Shown: piece by piece, positions 1-11,340 of the stretch | Layout: each line of letters opens with the position of its first letter | Position numbering within the stretch: the first letter of the stretch is position 1 | The notes under the pieces: model-generated | Databases searched by the model: none | What the model was told of the DNA's origin: nothing | What the model saw: the letters and a program-made list of their open reading frames with translations, nothing else | Program-made: the position numbers and the translations under genes | Origin: Isoetes taiwanensis | Taxonomy: Eukaryota > Streptophyta > Lycopodiopsida > Isoetales > Isoetaceae | Length of the DNA stretch: 64,000 nt | Reading direction: 5' to 3' | NCBI GenBank assembly: GCA_021234155.1 | Contig: JAJEKV010000021.1 | Coordinates: 18,967,011 to 19,031,010, forward strand

Positions 1-47
1 CATAACAAATCAAGACCTTCAAAACGTCACTCCGCCCTCCAACAAGA

Positions 48-70
48 GGGTTGCCCCCTACGGGCAACCC
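48..70. repeat. short inverted repeat (GGGTTGCCC arms)
   Basis: The arms GGGTTGCCC and GGGCAACCC are separated by five bases. The function is unknown. A related GGTTGCC-rich stretch occurs at about 52,198. Confidence 0.5.
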
Positions 71-260
71 AAAAAAATTGGGACTTTTTATTTTATTTTT
101 TTTGGTTATTTTTTCATGTGAACGTTGCCCAGGTTTTTTCCTGAGGCAGAAATATTAGCTTCAAACAGAAATTGAAGCTGGCTTATATATGTATTGAAAA
201 GGCATCAACAACTATTTCAAGGAAAGGTCTTTGTTTTATTAAAACGGGACCATCGACTTT

Positions 261-655
261 ATTAAAAGTGCCTTCATATCTATTTAAAGGGGAATACCTT
301 TTCTTAAGAGGGATGCGATTATATATGACAAGATAAGATAAAGCTTTTTACATCCATGGGACCCAATTGGGTCATGGGATGGGAACAAAACAAAAGGGCA
401 TGAGCCGCCCCCGAGTTCTGTTTGGGCCTTTATATCTATTTAAAGGGGAATACCTTTTCTTAAGAGTGATGCGATTATATATGACAAGATATTAAAAGTG
501 CCTTTATATCTATTTAAAGGGGAATACCTTTTCTTTAAGAGGGATGAGATTATATATGACAAGATAAGATAAAGCTTTTTATATCCATGGGGACCCAATT
601 GGGTGGGATGGGAACAAAACAAAGGGGCATGAGCCCAAACAGAACTTGGGGGCTA
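261..655. repeat. three-copy direct repeat, AT-rich
   Basis: Three direct copies begin with ATTAAAAGTG or CCTTTATATC: about 261-424, a short copy 427-490, and 491-655. The long copies share CTATTTAAAGGGGAATACC, then GATTATATATGACAAGATAAG, the block around CCATGGGACCCAATTGGGT, and a final GGGCATGAGC. The only open frame across it (minus, 440-622) encodes the repeat itself and is not a believable protein. I see no element ends. Confidence 0.8.
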
Positions 656-1620
656 TACCAAACCAGTATACAATAATAATAAAGAAAAGGGTGAAACGAA
701 ACAAAACGAAACCAAATCAAACCAAACCAGGAAGCACAGGAATATGCAAAAACTGCCCATGGGTCAGATGGCCACTGAGCCCAAATGATAGCCTGACCTC
801 CTCTGTATACAACCCACTTTCGTTGCGGGCAAGCCTCATGCAGCTGACAAATTTCTTCTTTCTGCTTGCAGAGCTCTGCTGAGGTGAGATCTTCCTGGAC
901 AGAGAAGGTGTCCCTTTTAGATGATTGCGATGTCGCAGGATGTGCAGCCTAGAAGGAAGGAAGGAAGGAAGGAAGGAAGAAATTTTAACGTCCGCGAACC
1001 CAATCGGGGTTATGGGATCCAGTACAAAGCGGGACCAAGTCCCTAACCGTAACATGGACCAAGCCCTTACAAACAAAATAAAGTATAATCACCATGGCCC
1101 GTGATTAAAAACCACATGGGAAAAATCAAGGCTGATGACTACATATCCAAAACCCATGCTATTGCAAGAAGCAACAAGCATACCTCCAACAAATGTAAGA
1201 AGAACTTCACCAAACGCCCCCAACCGTAACCTCTTCACGGTGGTGTCGAGGACTGGTGCAAAAGCTTACGACGCCGCTTAAATCTCCATCTTCTCGCTAA
1301 AAACCGTGAGCAAATAGATGCCGGTGCAAAGATCCCGTGCACTCCCAATCAAGGAGCTCGATCAAACCACTAGACCATAAGAGCCGCCACCGTGGAATGT
1401 GTCAAGTCCCTAAACCCACAGAGCGGCCTACACCGCCAAAAGGCTGGCCCCGAGGGCACCGCTGAAGCGGGAAACAAAGCATCCATAGGCCCGAACGCCA
1501 ATCACCCAGCGCCAGCAGAAGGCGGCGTCTATAAAATGGACTAAGAGGTGACGAGGATGGGCTGTCCGTGCTGCTCTAACCCGATGTGCCGAGAGAATGC
1601 CATCTGCCTATATGTGCATC
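656..1620. other. no recognisable gene; (GGAA)n tract
   Basis: A (GGAA)n simple repeat lies at 951-980 and a CCAAA-rich run near 700-730. The rest is mixed-composition DNA without splice-linked open frames. Open frames of 78 and 119 codons overlap on opposite strands here and neither looks like a protein. Confidence 0.6.
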
Positions 1621-1622
1621 AC

Positions 1623-2153
1623 CTAGGTAAAAAACCGAACTGCCTTTCCTGTAATAGGAGAGTCACTCGTCTCCTCAATGCCTGCAATACGTAGGTTCAT
1701 AGTCGATGTGTGCTCTGTTGCCCTGCCTGGCTCAGATGATGGGACTTCTACCTGCGCAGTGTGCAACAACTCCTTAGGCGAAGTTTGTGTGGACCTATGT
1801 ACATTGTCATCATGCTCGGGGTGCTCAGGTGCAACATGCACTGTGCTAGATACCAGTGGGACACTATTGTGGCCTAGTAGATTATTACTTGTTGATTCTA
1901 GCAGTAACTCCAATAACTCTATCCAACTTCCCAAGGGCAACTGGGCAGATATCCCTGTGATAGTGGCGTTGGACCAAACCGCTTGAATCTGAGCATCTAA
2001 CTTATCCAAAACTACATCCAAAGCTGTATTGGATGGTGGCTATATCTATGTCTGCCCTAGAATAGGTCGTTGAGGTCCAAAGAAGGGTGCGGTACGGAGA
2101 TATGGTTCGATGGTGGGATTATATGGTTTGTCAAAGGTATCCATGGGTGCCAT
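1623..2153 (-). pseudogene. possible LINE ORF1-like relic
   Basis: Read from the ATG at 2,153 on the minus strand, the frame runs about 35 codons, meets two in-frame stops near 2,045, then stays open for more than 130 codons to 1,623. The C-terminal part contains 'NLRIAGIEE' followed by 'SPITGKAVRFF'. This resembles the conserved start of the RRM domain of L1-type ORF1 proteins, and the clearer ORF1 at 36.5-37.0 kb has 'VRLIGIAE' at the equivalent place. No reverse transcriptase lies nearby. The match is short, so this could be an unrelated decayed frame. Confidence 0.3.
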
Positions 2154-2159
2154 GGTCTT

Positions 2160-4035
2160 GATCTTGCGAATCATGATAAGTAGACCAGATCAACCGGGGC
2201 TATAAAAAGCAATGTGGGGAACTAACAAAAGTAATGGGAACCTTACAACATGATCAATGAGTGTGGCTTGGATAATACCAATTAAATGCGGGCAATACCA
2301 CAGAATTGAAGACCTATGCTTGGAGTATAGGAGTAAGCAAAATAGATGGTCGGGCTAAAAGGGTCGTGGTTCTGGGGTTTTTTTATGTTAAAATTGAGCT
2401 TTTCGACCAGGCACACATCGGACTCGCACCTGCATCTTGTCTTGCAGATCGGGAGTCTTATGCTGTGTCTCTGGGCAAGTGCAACTAGTGTGCAACTATG
2501 TATTTTCTAGAGTTACTCAAGATCTAGAGCAGTAGGATAAACATATTTAGAGCTTAAGATTTTGAGTTAACCATATAATTATAATAACAAAACTAATAAG
2601 ATTGTAGGTAGTGATGGTTATTGATGGATGAGAAGATCACGAAGTTTATCTAGGCAATCAATCAATAGCCCATTCATGAGGGCAACCCATCATGTGATAG
2701 CACCTTGTTAGTAATTCATGATTTGACTAGTGTATTCCATGTTCTTTATTATATAGTATTTCGATATTGTATTTGATCTTTTTTAATTACACATTTCTAT
2801 GGTTTATTCCTATTATAGTATACAAAGTATTCTCGCCGCATAGTTTAGGGCTTATGTCTCTATGTTTAGCATTTAGGCACGAAGGGTCTTCCAAATGCTC
2901 TCTACGCCTATGAAAGACGAGAGGATGGGGGTGATGGTGCATGCATTTTGATCCTATGGCCTTTGTTTACAATGTAGCAATCCTGAATAGAAATCATAAG
3001 TCAAGATAAGTACCTTTAATATTGGTGCATGAAGGTCCATTTTCAAAGATACAAAGAATAATAGATGCACCTTTCATTTCGTTGATGTAATATATTTTAG
3101 GGGCATATTATTGGGCTTCATTGCATCATTTGAAGTTGAAGATTAGCCCAAACATAGGATCGCAGATCTTTGGCTACAAAGGATCTCATAGGAGTGGCGT
3201 TGGACTTACCTTCAACCCCCTCGTTTTTCTTTTTAGGTGGTTTCTTCTCGACCGGTTAGACCTTACTTGCAATATAGGAAAACATCTCAAGCAAGCAACC
3301 TATGCGACAATGGAAGTTGCATTCAAGGACTCGCAAGAAATCTCGTAAGAAGAAGAATAACATGCATCTTAGGTGGTCATCACAATGGCGGCAAGCACTT
3401 AAAAGGGCAAATGGTCAACAACATATCGACATGAAATATCACCTTGCAAAATTAGAGGAATGATGGCAAAATTTTGCCCTCCTCTTTTTTCGAATTGAAT
3501 AAAATCATTCTTTTCTCTTTAGAAATCGGCTAGTTAATGTAGTTCTATGTAGCCTCATCTTTTTGAACTGCATAATCAGATACCCATTTGTGAATAGAAT
3601 GTTTAACATACTCCATATTGTTGCTTTTATAACAATGCAATTACAGATATGGCCAGTGTTGTCTCAAGTTATATAATAAAATGGAACAAAGTCATTATAG
3701 CCATACTTCTCATTGTCATTGAAATTGTTGTTTTAAGTACATATGTTAGAGTTTCATCTATTGTCGTCGAAATTGTTGTTTTAAGTACATAAGTTAGAGT
3801 TTCGTCTAACTCTAGGCTGCCCAGCATATGATCAAATTTGATGCGCTTATAATCGAGTTGGTCAGGCCTAGCCAGCCGCTACTTATGACATTGAGCATGA
3901 CTTCCATACGGATGCTGAGATCATACCTTCAGGAGGTCATGAATATGCAAGATCAGCTATGTTCCCGGCATATACTTGACATGTATATATACATATATTT
4001 TATGATGATGTATACCTGTATAATTTGAGCGCATT
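2160..4035. other. intergenic, nothing recognised
   Basis: Mostly AT-rich DNA. A short direct duplication sits at about 3,720-3,805, where GAAATTGTTGTTTTAAGTAC and a following GTTAGAGTTTC-type block occur twice. Open frames up to 75 codons show no family resemblance. Confidence 0.6.
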
Positions 4036-4150
4036 CTTATTACTGCCACGGTTTTTTAACCTGGACAATAATAAATTTGCTGCGCTCTTTCATAGAATCT
4101 CATAAGTCAATTGATCTCCGTGGACGATAAAAATCATTCTTTCTTTCTTT
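4036..4150 (+). mobile_element. truncated LINE 3' end
   Basis: The block CTCCGTGGAC-ATAAAAATCAT at about 4,121-4,142 followed by CTTT/TTCT repeats matches the terminus of the plus-strand LINE ending near 57,400, which has the same block and then an ATTCT tail. The preceding 'CCACGGTTTTTTAACC' is a weaker match to the same 3' UTR. I read it as a heavily 5'-truncated insertion. It lies about 210 bp beyond the stop codon of the P450 gene, in the opposite orientation. Confidence 0.55.
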
Positions 4151-4362
4151 TCTTCTCATTAACTATTCTAAGTTCCACTGCTATTCTCTTAGTTCTAAGA
4201 TCTCCTACAAAACGTTCTAAGAAAATAATTGATCAAGAGATGGTTGATTTGTTAAGAATGCACATTGCATATGGAAATACATTGATTGTATGCTTCCTCG
4301 CTACAAAGCACATTCATCACAACATCCACGTGGATTCTCTATATATAGTATATCCCTTCCCA

Positions 4363-6405
4363 TCAAGACCTCTCAACTATAAGTGGCATGCCATGTAGTG
4401 GACTCAAAGTAACTTTAAAGGCTGGATTATGTATGTAGCTTGGAGAGAGATGAAATTTGAACCTACTCAGAATAATGGCCAAGACAATCTTCGCTTCCAT
4501 AAGAGCATAAGCTTGGCCAACACAAACACGAGGCCCAGATATAAAAGGCATAAATGCCATTGGATGTTTGCAAGCATTTGCAATACCATCGACAAATCGA
4601 TTTGGATTAAAGTCATTAACATCAGGACCCCATAAGGAGGGATCCCGATGAAGTGCAAGAATGGGGATGAGCAGTGCAGTTCCCTTTGGAATAAACAAGT
4701 TTCCAAGAGCAATATCTTTGAGAGCACACCTATTCAATAAAGGCAACACAGGATACAGTCGCAACGTTTCATTGATTACCATCGTCACCTGACATTGACA
4801 AACATCCAAGAAGTATCATTAGAGTATAGTTGTCAACAAGCAAACATAGAATGTACAGATGAACAAACTTACAATCTTCAGCTTCCCAAGCATTTCAGCA
4901 TTTGGCAAATTGCCGTTACAAATTTCTTGTACTTCACTACGTGCAAGATCTTGCCACATAGGGTACTTTGCTAAAAGCATTAAACTCCATGTTAACAAGG
5001 TAGATATTGTTTCATGGCCAGCAACGTAAAATGTCTTGCATTCTTCTATTAATTTCTTATTCTCAAAGTTGGCATGACTCTTCTCATAAACGGCTGACTC
5101 TGTTAGCATAAGACCCAAAAGATCATGTCCATAGTCATGATTGCAGGCTGAGATCCTTGCTTTAACCATGTCTCCAAGTATAGAGTTAAGTTGTTTCTTC
5201 ATACTCCAGATCTGCCGATTAATAGGAATGGGAATCAATCTGCAAATAAATGAAAACATTAACTTCTTTGCTCGTAAATTCACAGCAGCAGAAAAATGTC
5301 ATTCTAGGTTAGATAACCTTTGGTTTGAGAGATTTTAGTCCGAATTCATATCTGCAATATGATAACTATAGGCGCAAATAGTGGGGCACAGTTGAATGTT
5401 GAATCACAATTTATAATTTACTTACTTACCTATGCTGGAACACAGAATAAGGATTATGCCATATGGCCTAGAGGTTAGCTGTGGCTGGCTGTTAGCAGTA
5501 ATTCTTTCTAAAAAAATATGCAAGTTCGATCTAAACAATCTTAGAACAGAAAGTTGGAGCAAAAGATAGAGCCCAGATAGAGCATGTTACCTGCCACCAG
5601 GAAGCCAACACAATCGGCGGACCTTTGGTAAAATGTGTCGTAGAGAGTTCATAAGTTCAAAAGCCTTCTGTCCTTTCTCATAGCTGCTCCCAAATGCAGT
5701 GCGAGATAATACATCTAAAGTTAAGCAGTTAAACTGCTCTAGAACCTCAATTTCTGCCTCTGAACCATGCTTATCAATACCTAATTCCCATTTTCTCGCC
5801 ATCTGTACGGTGCAGTTGGCCATAGTACCAACCATTTCCTACATTTAAAAACAACGATTAGATATATGCAATATTTACAAAGGCAAACCGAATGATAGGA
5901 CATCTGGTACCTTGAGCTTCCCTGCATGAAATGCAGGAGACACAATCCTTCTCCTCTGTGCCCAATCCTCTCCTTCTGCTGTTACCAGTCCACTTCCAGT
6001 AAAATCCTCTATAAATTTAACCAATATAGGGCTTTTGCCAAAATGGCCTGATTTCTTAACGAGGACATCTCTTATCATGTCAGGGTCATCTATGACCAAC
6101 CTTGGGTCATCCCCAAGCCATGTCAAACATGGTTTGCCATACTGTTGGGAATAGAATTTAAGATCAGGAGCAACATGATCAACAATATCGTGTGTGATTT
6201 CAGTGAAATCATTGTAACGAGATTTTGCTCTCATATCTTGAGCCTCCAGCATATTACCAATCACAGGAAGGTATGGAGGTCCAGTGATGCCCTGTTGCAA
6301 GAAAAAAGCTCTGATATCTCGAGGCCTTAGAAAGTAATACTTGAAGAGGCGCCATAGCTTCCAGACAAAGAGAACTGCAAGCCCATATAGAATCCATCCG
6401 GCCAT
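4363..6405 (-). CDS. cytochrome P450, CYP72 clan, four exons
   Basis: This is a haem-thiolate monooxygenase, expected on the ER membrane. Four exons join in frame with GT-AG borders: 6405-5911, 5838-5591, 5239-4873 and 4788-4363, giving 511 residues, a normal length. The start codon has an ACCATGG context. A hydrophobic anchor covers about residues 3-17 and is followed by a proline-containing hinge (ITGPPYLP). The I-helix oxygen-binding motif AGHET is at 321-325, the K-helix ExxR (ETLR) at 377-380, PNRF (a variant of PERF) at 432-435, and the haem loop FISGPRVCVG at 452-461 with the ligand Cys459. The motifs, and the C-terminal 'LSPLHGMPLIVERS', fit the CYP72 clan (families such as 709, 714, 734, 735). 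I cannot fix the family or substrate, so hormone or specialised metabolism are both possible. No frameshift is seen, unlike almost everything else here. Confidence 0.93.
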
Positions 6406-6666
6406 GGTGGGATCTTAGCAGACGAAAGACAGAAATAAAAAATTTCTAAGCGCGCTCTACTTATCTTGTCATCTTGTAAAGTCTGGTGTAGTCTTGCATT
6501 GTCCCACTTCATAACGACGACGACAACCGGCGAGCAGACCCCGGTCCCAAATTCATTACACTCCATAACGAGTTCCACGGGTTCGTGGGCCGCTTTCAAG
6601 GAATTAGGAAGCGATCTGTTGATTCTGTTCTCTAAAATTTCAACAAATGTCAAAATGAGAGTGCGC

Positions 6667-6674
6667 TATAAATA
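6667..6674 (-). promoter_or_regulatory. candidate TATA box of the P450 gene
   Basis: TATTTATA reads on the minus strand about 265 bp upstream of the P450 ATG. The position would give a 5' UTR of about 230 nt. It is the best TATA-like string in the upstream region but there is no other support. Confidence 0.25.
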
Positions 6675-6679
6675 TCGAG

Positions 6680-7954
6680 AGCCACTTTATTGGTTGGGTT
6701 TGCCGCCAAGGCGTCCTGTCGAATTTAGGGCCAGATTCGACTGCGTGAACCAATTTTAGGATGGCACGTCGTAACTAACACGTCGTCTTCTGATTCCATT
6801 GCAACATTTAGCAATTAGCAAAACACGCTGCCGCTTTAACCCAAAACATTCGTTTAAGTGACATGGGTGATCCCTTGGCCTTTAAAACTTGAATCAAGTG
6901 CCAGACAAATCTTGTCGTAGATTCCTTTAAAAACTAGATCTTAAACCTTTATTTTGAATTGGCTTCAAACTGCCACTGCCCCAATGGAATCAGGGAGTTG
7001 TTGCCCAAAAAAAAAGGAGCCGGAAGTTGAGATATCAGAGAGAAGTGCTGCTGCCGCAGGTGGAAATTGGCCCTTAGATTTTGCACTAACCAGCAAAAAT
7101 GCCGCCTTTTATTTATGCTTACCATATTTCTGAGAAAAATACCTCTAACTTGCCGGATTTAACACTATTTTTATGAAATTCCCACCGGAAATTTGCCTGC
7201 ACCTACTTTAGTAAATTGGATATTTCAAACTTTAATCGGATATTCTGGGGAGGAACCTCCCTAATTTCCACCCTTGGTTATAAGGGGGGGAGGCCATCGT
7301 TGGTGCACTTAAGACAAGAATCATTCAAAAAACATGTATTCTTGTTCAAATCCTATTTTTTTCCTCCTAAATTTGGGAATGAATCCCAAGTTCCTTTTGT
7401 TCTGCATTTGACCTCAAATGGACAGGGGTCAGGACACCCTTATGGTGCAGGTCATCCCCTAACAGTGATAGCACCCACGGCCCAGTCCATTGACCCTTAT
7501 GGTCCTCCTGCAATACCTCAATGGATCATCTCCGATATTTAGATAGAACATCTGCAATACCCACATGGATTGGTGAAACAAATACTTGCAATAGAGCTAG
7601 GTACATACCTTGATGGTGATAAGGAGAACCATTTTGGAGCATCAATAGACCCATGTCTGATCCAACTTAAAACTTTGTAGATGCATGCTTTGACAAATAA
7701 AGGAATTGATCCTTCAAGGACCTATTAGTAACTTGCCATGTCTAAAGCATGGCATTGCTGATTGGAATAGAGGTTACAAATATGTACCTTTAATCAATGG
7801 GATTGCTCGTAACATGGACTGATCTGCAACTGGAACAAGTAACAACCATATGATCAAGAATAATGCTGCCACACCATTTCAAGGGATCTAACTGCACAAA
7901 CATGTTAATTATTAAGTGTAGATGCAACTATTAAGGTGATGCAAACAACATTAA
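6680..7954. other. P450 upstream region and intergenic DNA
   Basis: AT-rich, with an open frame of 108 codons at 7,216-7,542 that shows no known domain. The region may contain promoter sequence of the P450 gene on the minus strand. Nothing else is recognised. Confidence 0.5.
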
Positions 7955-8290
7955 TTCGTAATTGTTGCAACTGATTAAAAGAAGAAAGAGTACATATGCA
8001 TTGGAATTCAACTCAAAATATTTCATACATATATTTAGATTGTCCAAAACTCAAAATACAACAAGAAAATTCATAATCCAAGTGATTAGAAGTGCTTGTT
8101 TGCCTAAGCCCTGTATAAATCATCAAGACATCTTGTCTTAGTTCTTGAATTGGTCAATTCCTGGGATTCTTGAATAGCATTGGGATGCTTGCAATCTGGC
8201 TCAGTCCAATATTCCCAAGGTCTGCCAAACTCGCTTTCTTCATTTTCCATTCTCTTCCCATAGTGAGCATCCAGAAACATATATGGGTCT
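7955..8290. repeat. direct repeat copy 1 (transposase tail)
   Basis: About 335 bp is nearly identical to 9,769-10,110, from the AATTGTTGCAA-type start to CATATATGGGTCT. On the minus strand both encode the far C-terminal part of the transposase-like reading frame that continues at 10.1-11.2 kb. The two copies flank the SINE-like array. Confidence 0.85.
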
Positions 8291-8330
8291 TAATTTCCAT
8301 ACATACATGCACACTTTAGTGGGCACTGCA

Positions 8331-9765
8331 TTGCAATAGCATCTTTTACAAAAGCTTAGTCGAGGAATATCCCACCGCGGTCAAGGCAACCAAAGTGGAG
8401 GACACGTATAGGCTTTTAAGTTCTACCATGTTGGGGATCATCATCGTATAACCCCAGTAACCAACTTTCAAAGCTAAACATACACTGGCCGGGTTTGAAC
8501 CCCTGACCAAATGCACATTTATTTTGGCATTACTAGGCCTATACCAACTCACCACATCCGTTGGGAAAAACTTTTAGCCATACATGCACACTTTTGTAAG
8601 CGGATACCTCCTAGCCTTAGGATATCATGGGTATTTTTGTTTTTTGTTTAAGGTCCAAGCTAGACTAGTCCCGCATGAATAGCATCTTTTACGGGGCTTA
8701 GTCGAATATCCCGTGGAGAGGACACGATAGGCTTTTAAGTTCTACCATGTCGGGATCATCATCAGATAACCCCAAGAACCAACTTCCAAAGCTAAACATA
8801 CACCGTCGGGTTTGAACCCCCGACCAAATGCACATTTATTTTGGCATTACTAACTCACCACACATCCGTTGGGCAAAACTTTAGCCATACATGCACACTT
8901 TGTAGGCGGGATACCTCCTAGCCTTAGGATGTCCGCGGTATTTTTGTTTTTTGTTTAAGGTCCAAGCTAGACTAGTCCCCGTGCAGAATAGCATCTTTTC
9001 ACCTTAGTCAATATCCCATCACGGTCAAGGCAACCAAAGTGGAGGACTATAGGCTTTTAAAGTTCTACCATGTCCATCATCGATAACCCCTGCAACCAAC
9101 TTCCAAAGCTAAACATACAGCGTAGGGTTTGAACCCCTAACCAAATGCACATTTATTTTGGCATTACTAGGCCTATACCAACTCACCACACATCCGATTG
9201 GGCAAAACTTTAGCCATACATGCAACTTTGTGGCGGGGATACCTCCTAGCCTTAGGATGTCACGGTATTTTTTGTTTTTGTTTAAGGTCCAAGCTAGACT
9301 AGTCCTCGCATTGAATAGCATCTTTTACGTGGCTTAGTCGAATATCCCAATCGCCGGTCAAGGCAACCAAAGTGGAGGACACGATAGGCTTTTAAGTTCT
9401 ACCATGTTCGGGATCATCATCGTTATAACCCGGTAACCAACTTCCAAAGCTAAACATACACTGGCCGGGTTTGAACCCCTGACCAAATGCACATTTATTT
9501 TGGCATTACTAGGCCTATACCAACTCACCACACATCCGTTGGGCAAACTTTAGCCATACAAGACACTTTGTAGGCGTGGATACCTCCTAGCCTTAGGATG
9601 TCACCGAGTGTATTTTTGTTTTTTTGTTTAAGGTCCAAGCTAGACTAGTCCATGGCATGAGAATAGCATCTTTTACAAAGCTTAGTCGATGAATATCCCA
9701 CCGCTTCAAGGCAACCAAAGTGGAGGACACGATAGGCTTTTAAGTTCTACCATGTCGGGGATCAT
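8331..9765 (-). repeat. tandem array of SINE-like (tRNA-derived) units
   Basis: Units of about 310-345 bp begin with GAATAGCATCTTTTAC at about 8,337, 8,676, 8,985, 9,312 and 9,660; the last is cut at 9,765. On the minus strand four units each carry GGTTCAAACCC, a good RNA polymerase III B box (plus-strand positions about 8,491, 8,808, 9,125 and 9,467). About 43 nt before it is GTGGTGAGTTGGT, which resembles the D-arm/A box of a tRNA. That arrangement is the signature of a tRNA-derived SINE head. Tandem head-to-tail SINE arrays are unusual. Units differ mainly by short blocks at CG-rich spots. No protein is encoded. Confidence 0.65.
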
Positions 9766-9768
9766 CGA

Positions 9769-10110
9769 ATTGTTGCAATCTGATTAAAAGAAGAAAAGAG
9801 TACATATGCGATTGGAATTCAACTCAAAATATTTCATACATATATTTAGATTGTGCAAAACTCAAAATACAACAAAGAAAATTCATAATCCAAGTGATTA
9901 GAAGTGCTTGTTTGCCTAAGCCCTCAGATAAATCATCAAGACATCTTGTCTTAGTTCTTGAATTGGTCAATTCACGGGATTCTTGAATAGCATTGGGATG
10001 CTTGCAACTGGCTCAGTCCAATATTCCCAAAAAGGACTGCCAAACTTCGCTTTCTTCATTTTCCATTCTCTTCCCCATAGTGAGCATCCTGTAAAACATA
10101 TATGGGTCTC
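9769..10110. repeat. direct repeat copy 2 (transposase tail)
   Basis: This is the partner of 7,955-8,290. This copy is continuous with the transposase-like frame upstream on the minus strand, so it is probably the original and the other copy the duplicate. Confidence 0.85.
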
Positions 10111-11340
10111 TTCGGTCAGATCCCAATTCTTCATCATCATCAAGTGGTCAATATCTTGTATAATTACATCTGTTGATCCATCATTGAGTTGCTCTATTAT
10201 ACCTTGCTTTTTACTTCTTCATTCAATGGAACATGTAAGATCGGGACTTGTATTAAAGGACCACTAAATGACTTCAAAATCACTACATTTTCATGATGAT
10301 CTTTTGCTGCTTGCTCTTCCTCAGGCTCCTCATCAGATTCACATGCCTTGGAGGCTTTTCTTAACCTTCTACTATTCCTCTTTGGTGCTTCTACCTCTTT
10401 AGCCTTCTTCTTCTCTTCTCTTAGACTCTTTGCATGCGCTTTCCTTAACTTCTCCTATTCCTTAAATGCTTTTCTTTCTTCACTCAACTTTTTTTTCTGC
10501 ATTGCTCTCTTCCTCGATCCTATGTGCCTCCAAAATGGGAGAAGCAAGAAACATCTAGGGGTTGCAGTCTATGTGACGTGTGAGGTGGAAGAGACACGAT
10601 ATGGAGACCCATCTTATTGGCCTTCAGGGATGTTTCAACTTTTAAGTGACTGCCATATCCATCGCAGACGAAAGATGTCGTCTTTCTTTGCTAATCCCCT
10701 AGGCACATTCTTTTGAAGTGGCTCATTAAAGCCTCAAAATGTGCATGACCATCCATGCTTTTTTTGGAAGCTTTTAGCAGCACACCTTTCTTAGCAATAA
10801 CCCTTAGGCCTGTTCTATTTCTGCTTTAATCCCCTGTTTCATCCGCCGTTCCATATACGAGATGGATCAAGGTCAAGGTCATGGTAAATGCTCAGAAGGT
10901 AGAATAGAAATTGTTTAGGTTGCTAGAAGTCATAGCTTTCACTCTTAGGACTTCTAATGCATTGGGCGTACCTCAATATTAATTCTCGATGCCTTCTTTT
11001 TAAAGCCTCGCCACCAACTCTTTGTCCAAGAGACCATTTGTAAATGTGGTCACTTTGCTAATCACCATTTCACCCACCCCTTGTCTCATAATATCAAGTG
11101 TTACAGCTCTATCCTCATCACTAAGATTGAATGACCACTCTACTAGGGCCTTCTCCTCATCAACTAAATGCCCTAGGAACACAACCAAATTTATTTTTAG
11201 TTATCCCATACAAGTGGTTTCTCAATGTAGTTTGTGGTATACAAAATGGGATGATGCCTTCCTAATAGACATGATGCCATCCTCTATGGCATCAACTCCC
11301 TCATTTATTTGTTCTTCACCCATGACCCTCTAAATGTTGC
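9985..11340 (-). pseudogene. pogo/CENP-B-like DDE transposase relic
   Basis: Reading on the minus strand across several frames gives a recognisable order. First comes a CENP-B/Tc5-type DNA-binding segment at about 11,185-11,000 ('DEEKALVEWSFNLSDED...TLDIMRQGV'). A linker follows at 10,970-10,880 ('ALEVLRVKAMTSSNLNNF'), then an ADETG-like motif at about 10,840. Next is the hallmark DDE_1 block at 10,670-10,550, with 'CDGYGSHL' (second catalytic Asp) and 'LPPHTSHRLQPLDV'. The tail at 10,500-10,120 is lysine/glutamate-rich and probably coiled-coil. In-frame stops near 10,825 and 10,690 and several frame changes break it. The spacing between ADETG and the second Asp is short for the family, suggesting an internal deletion. 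It would have cut and pasted its own element; no terminal inverted repeats were found. Confidence 0.72.

Noticed and set aside
717-1076. Minus-strand open frame of 119 codons
   Set aside because: It runs through the (GGAA)n tract and overlaps a plus-strand frame; composition is that of simple repeat, with no family signal.
8331-9765. Small minus-strand open frames (69, 70 and 62 codons) as a repeated protein
   Set aside because: They share wording only because the tandem units are repeated; frames start and stop at indels and contain the B-box region.
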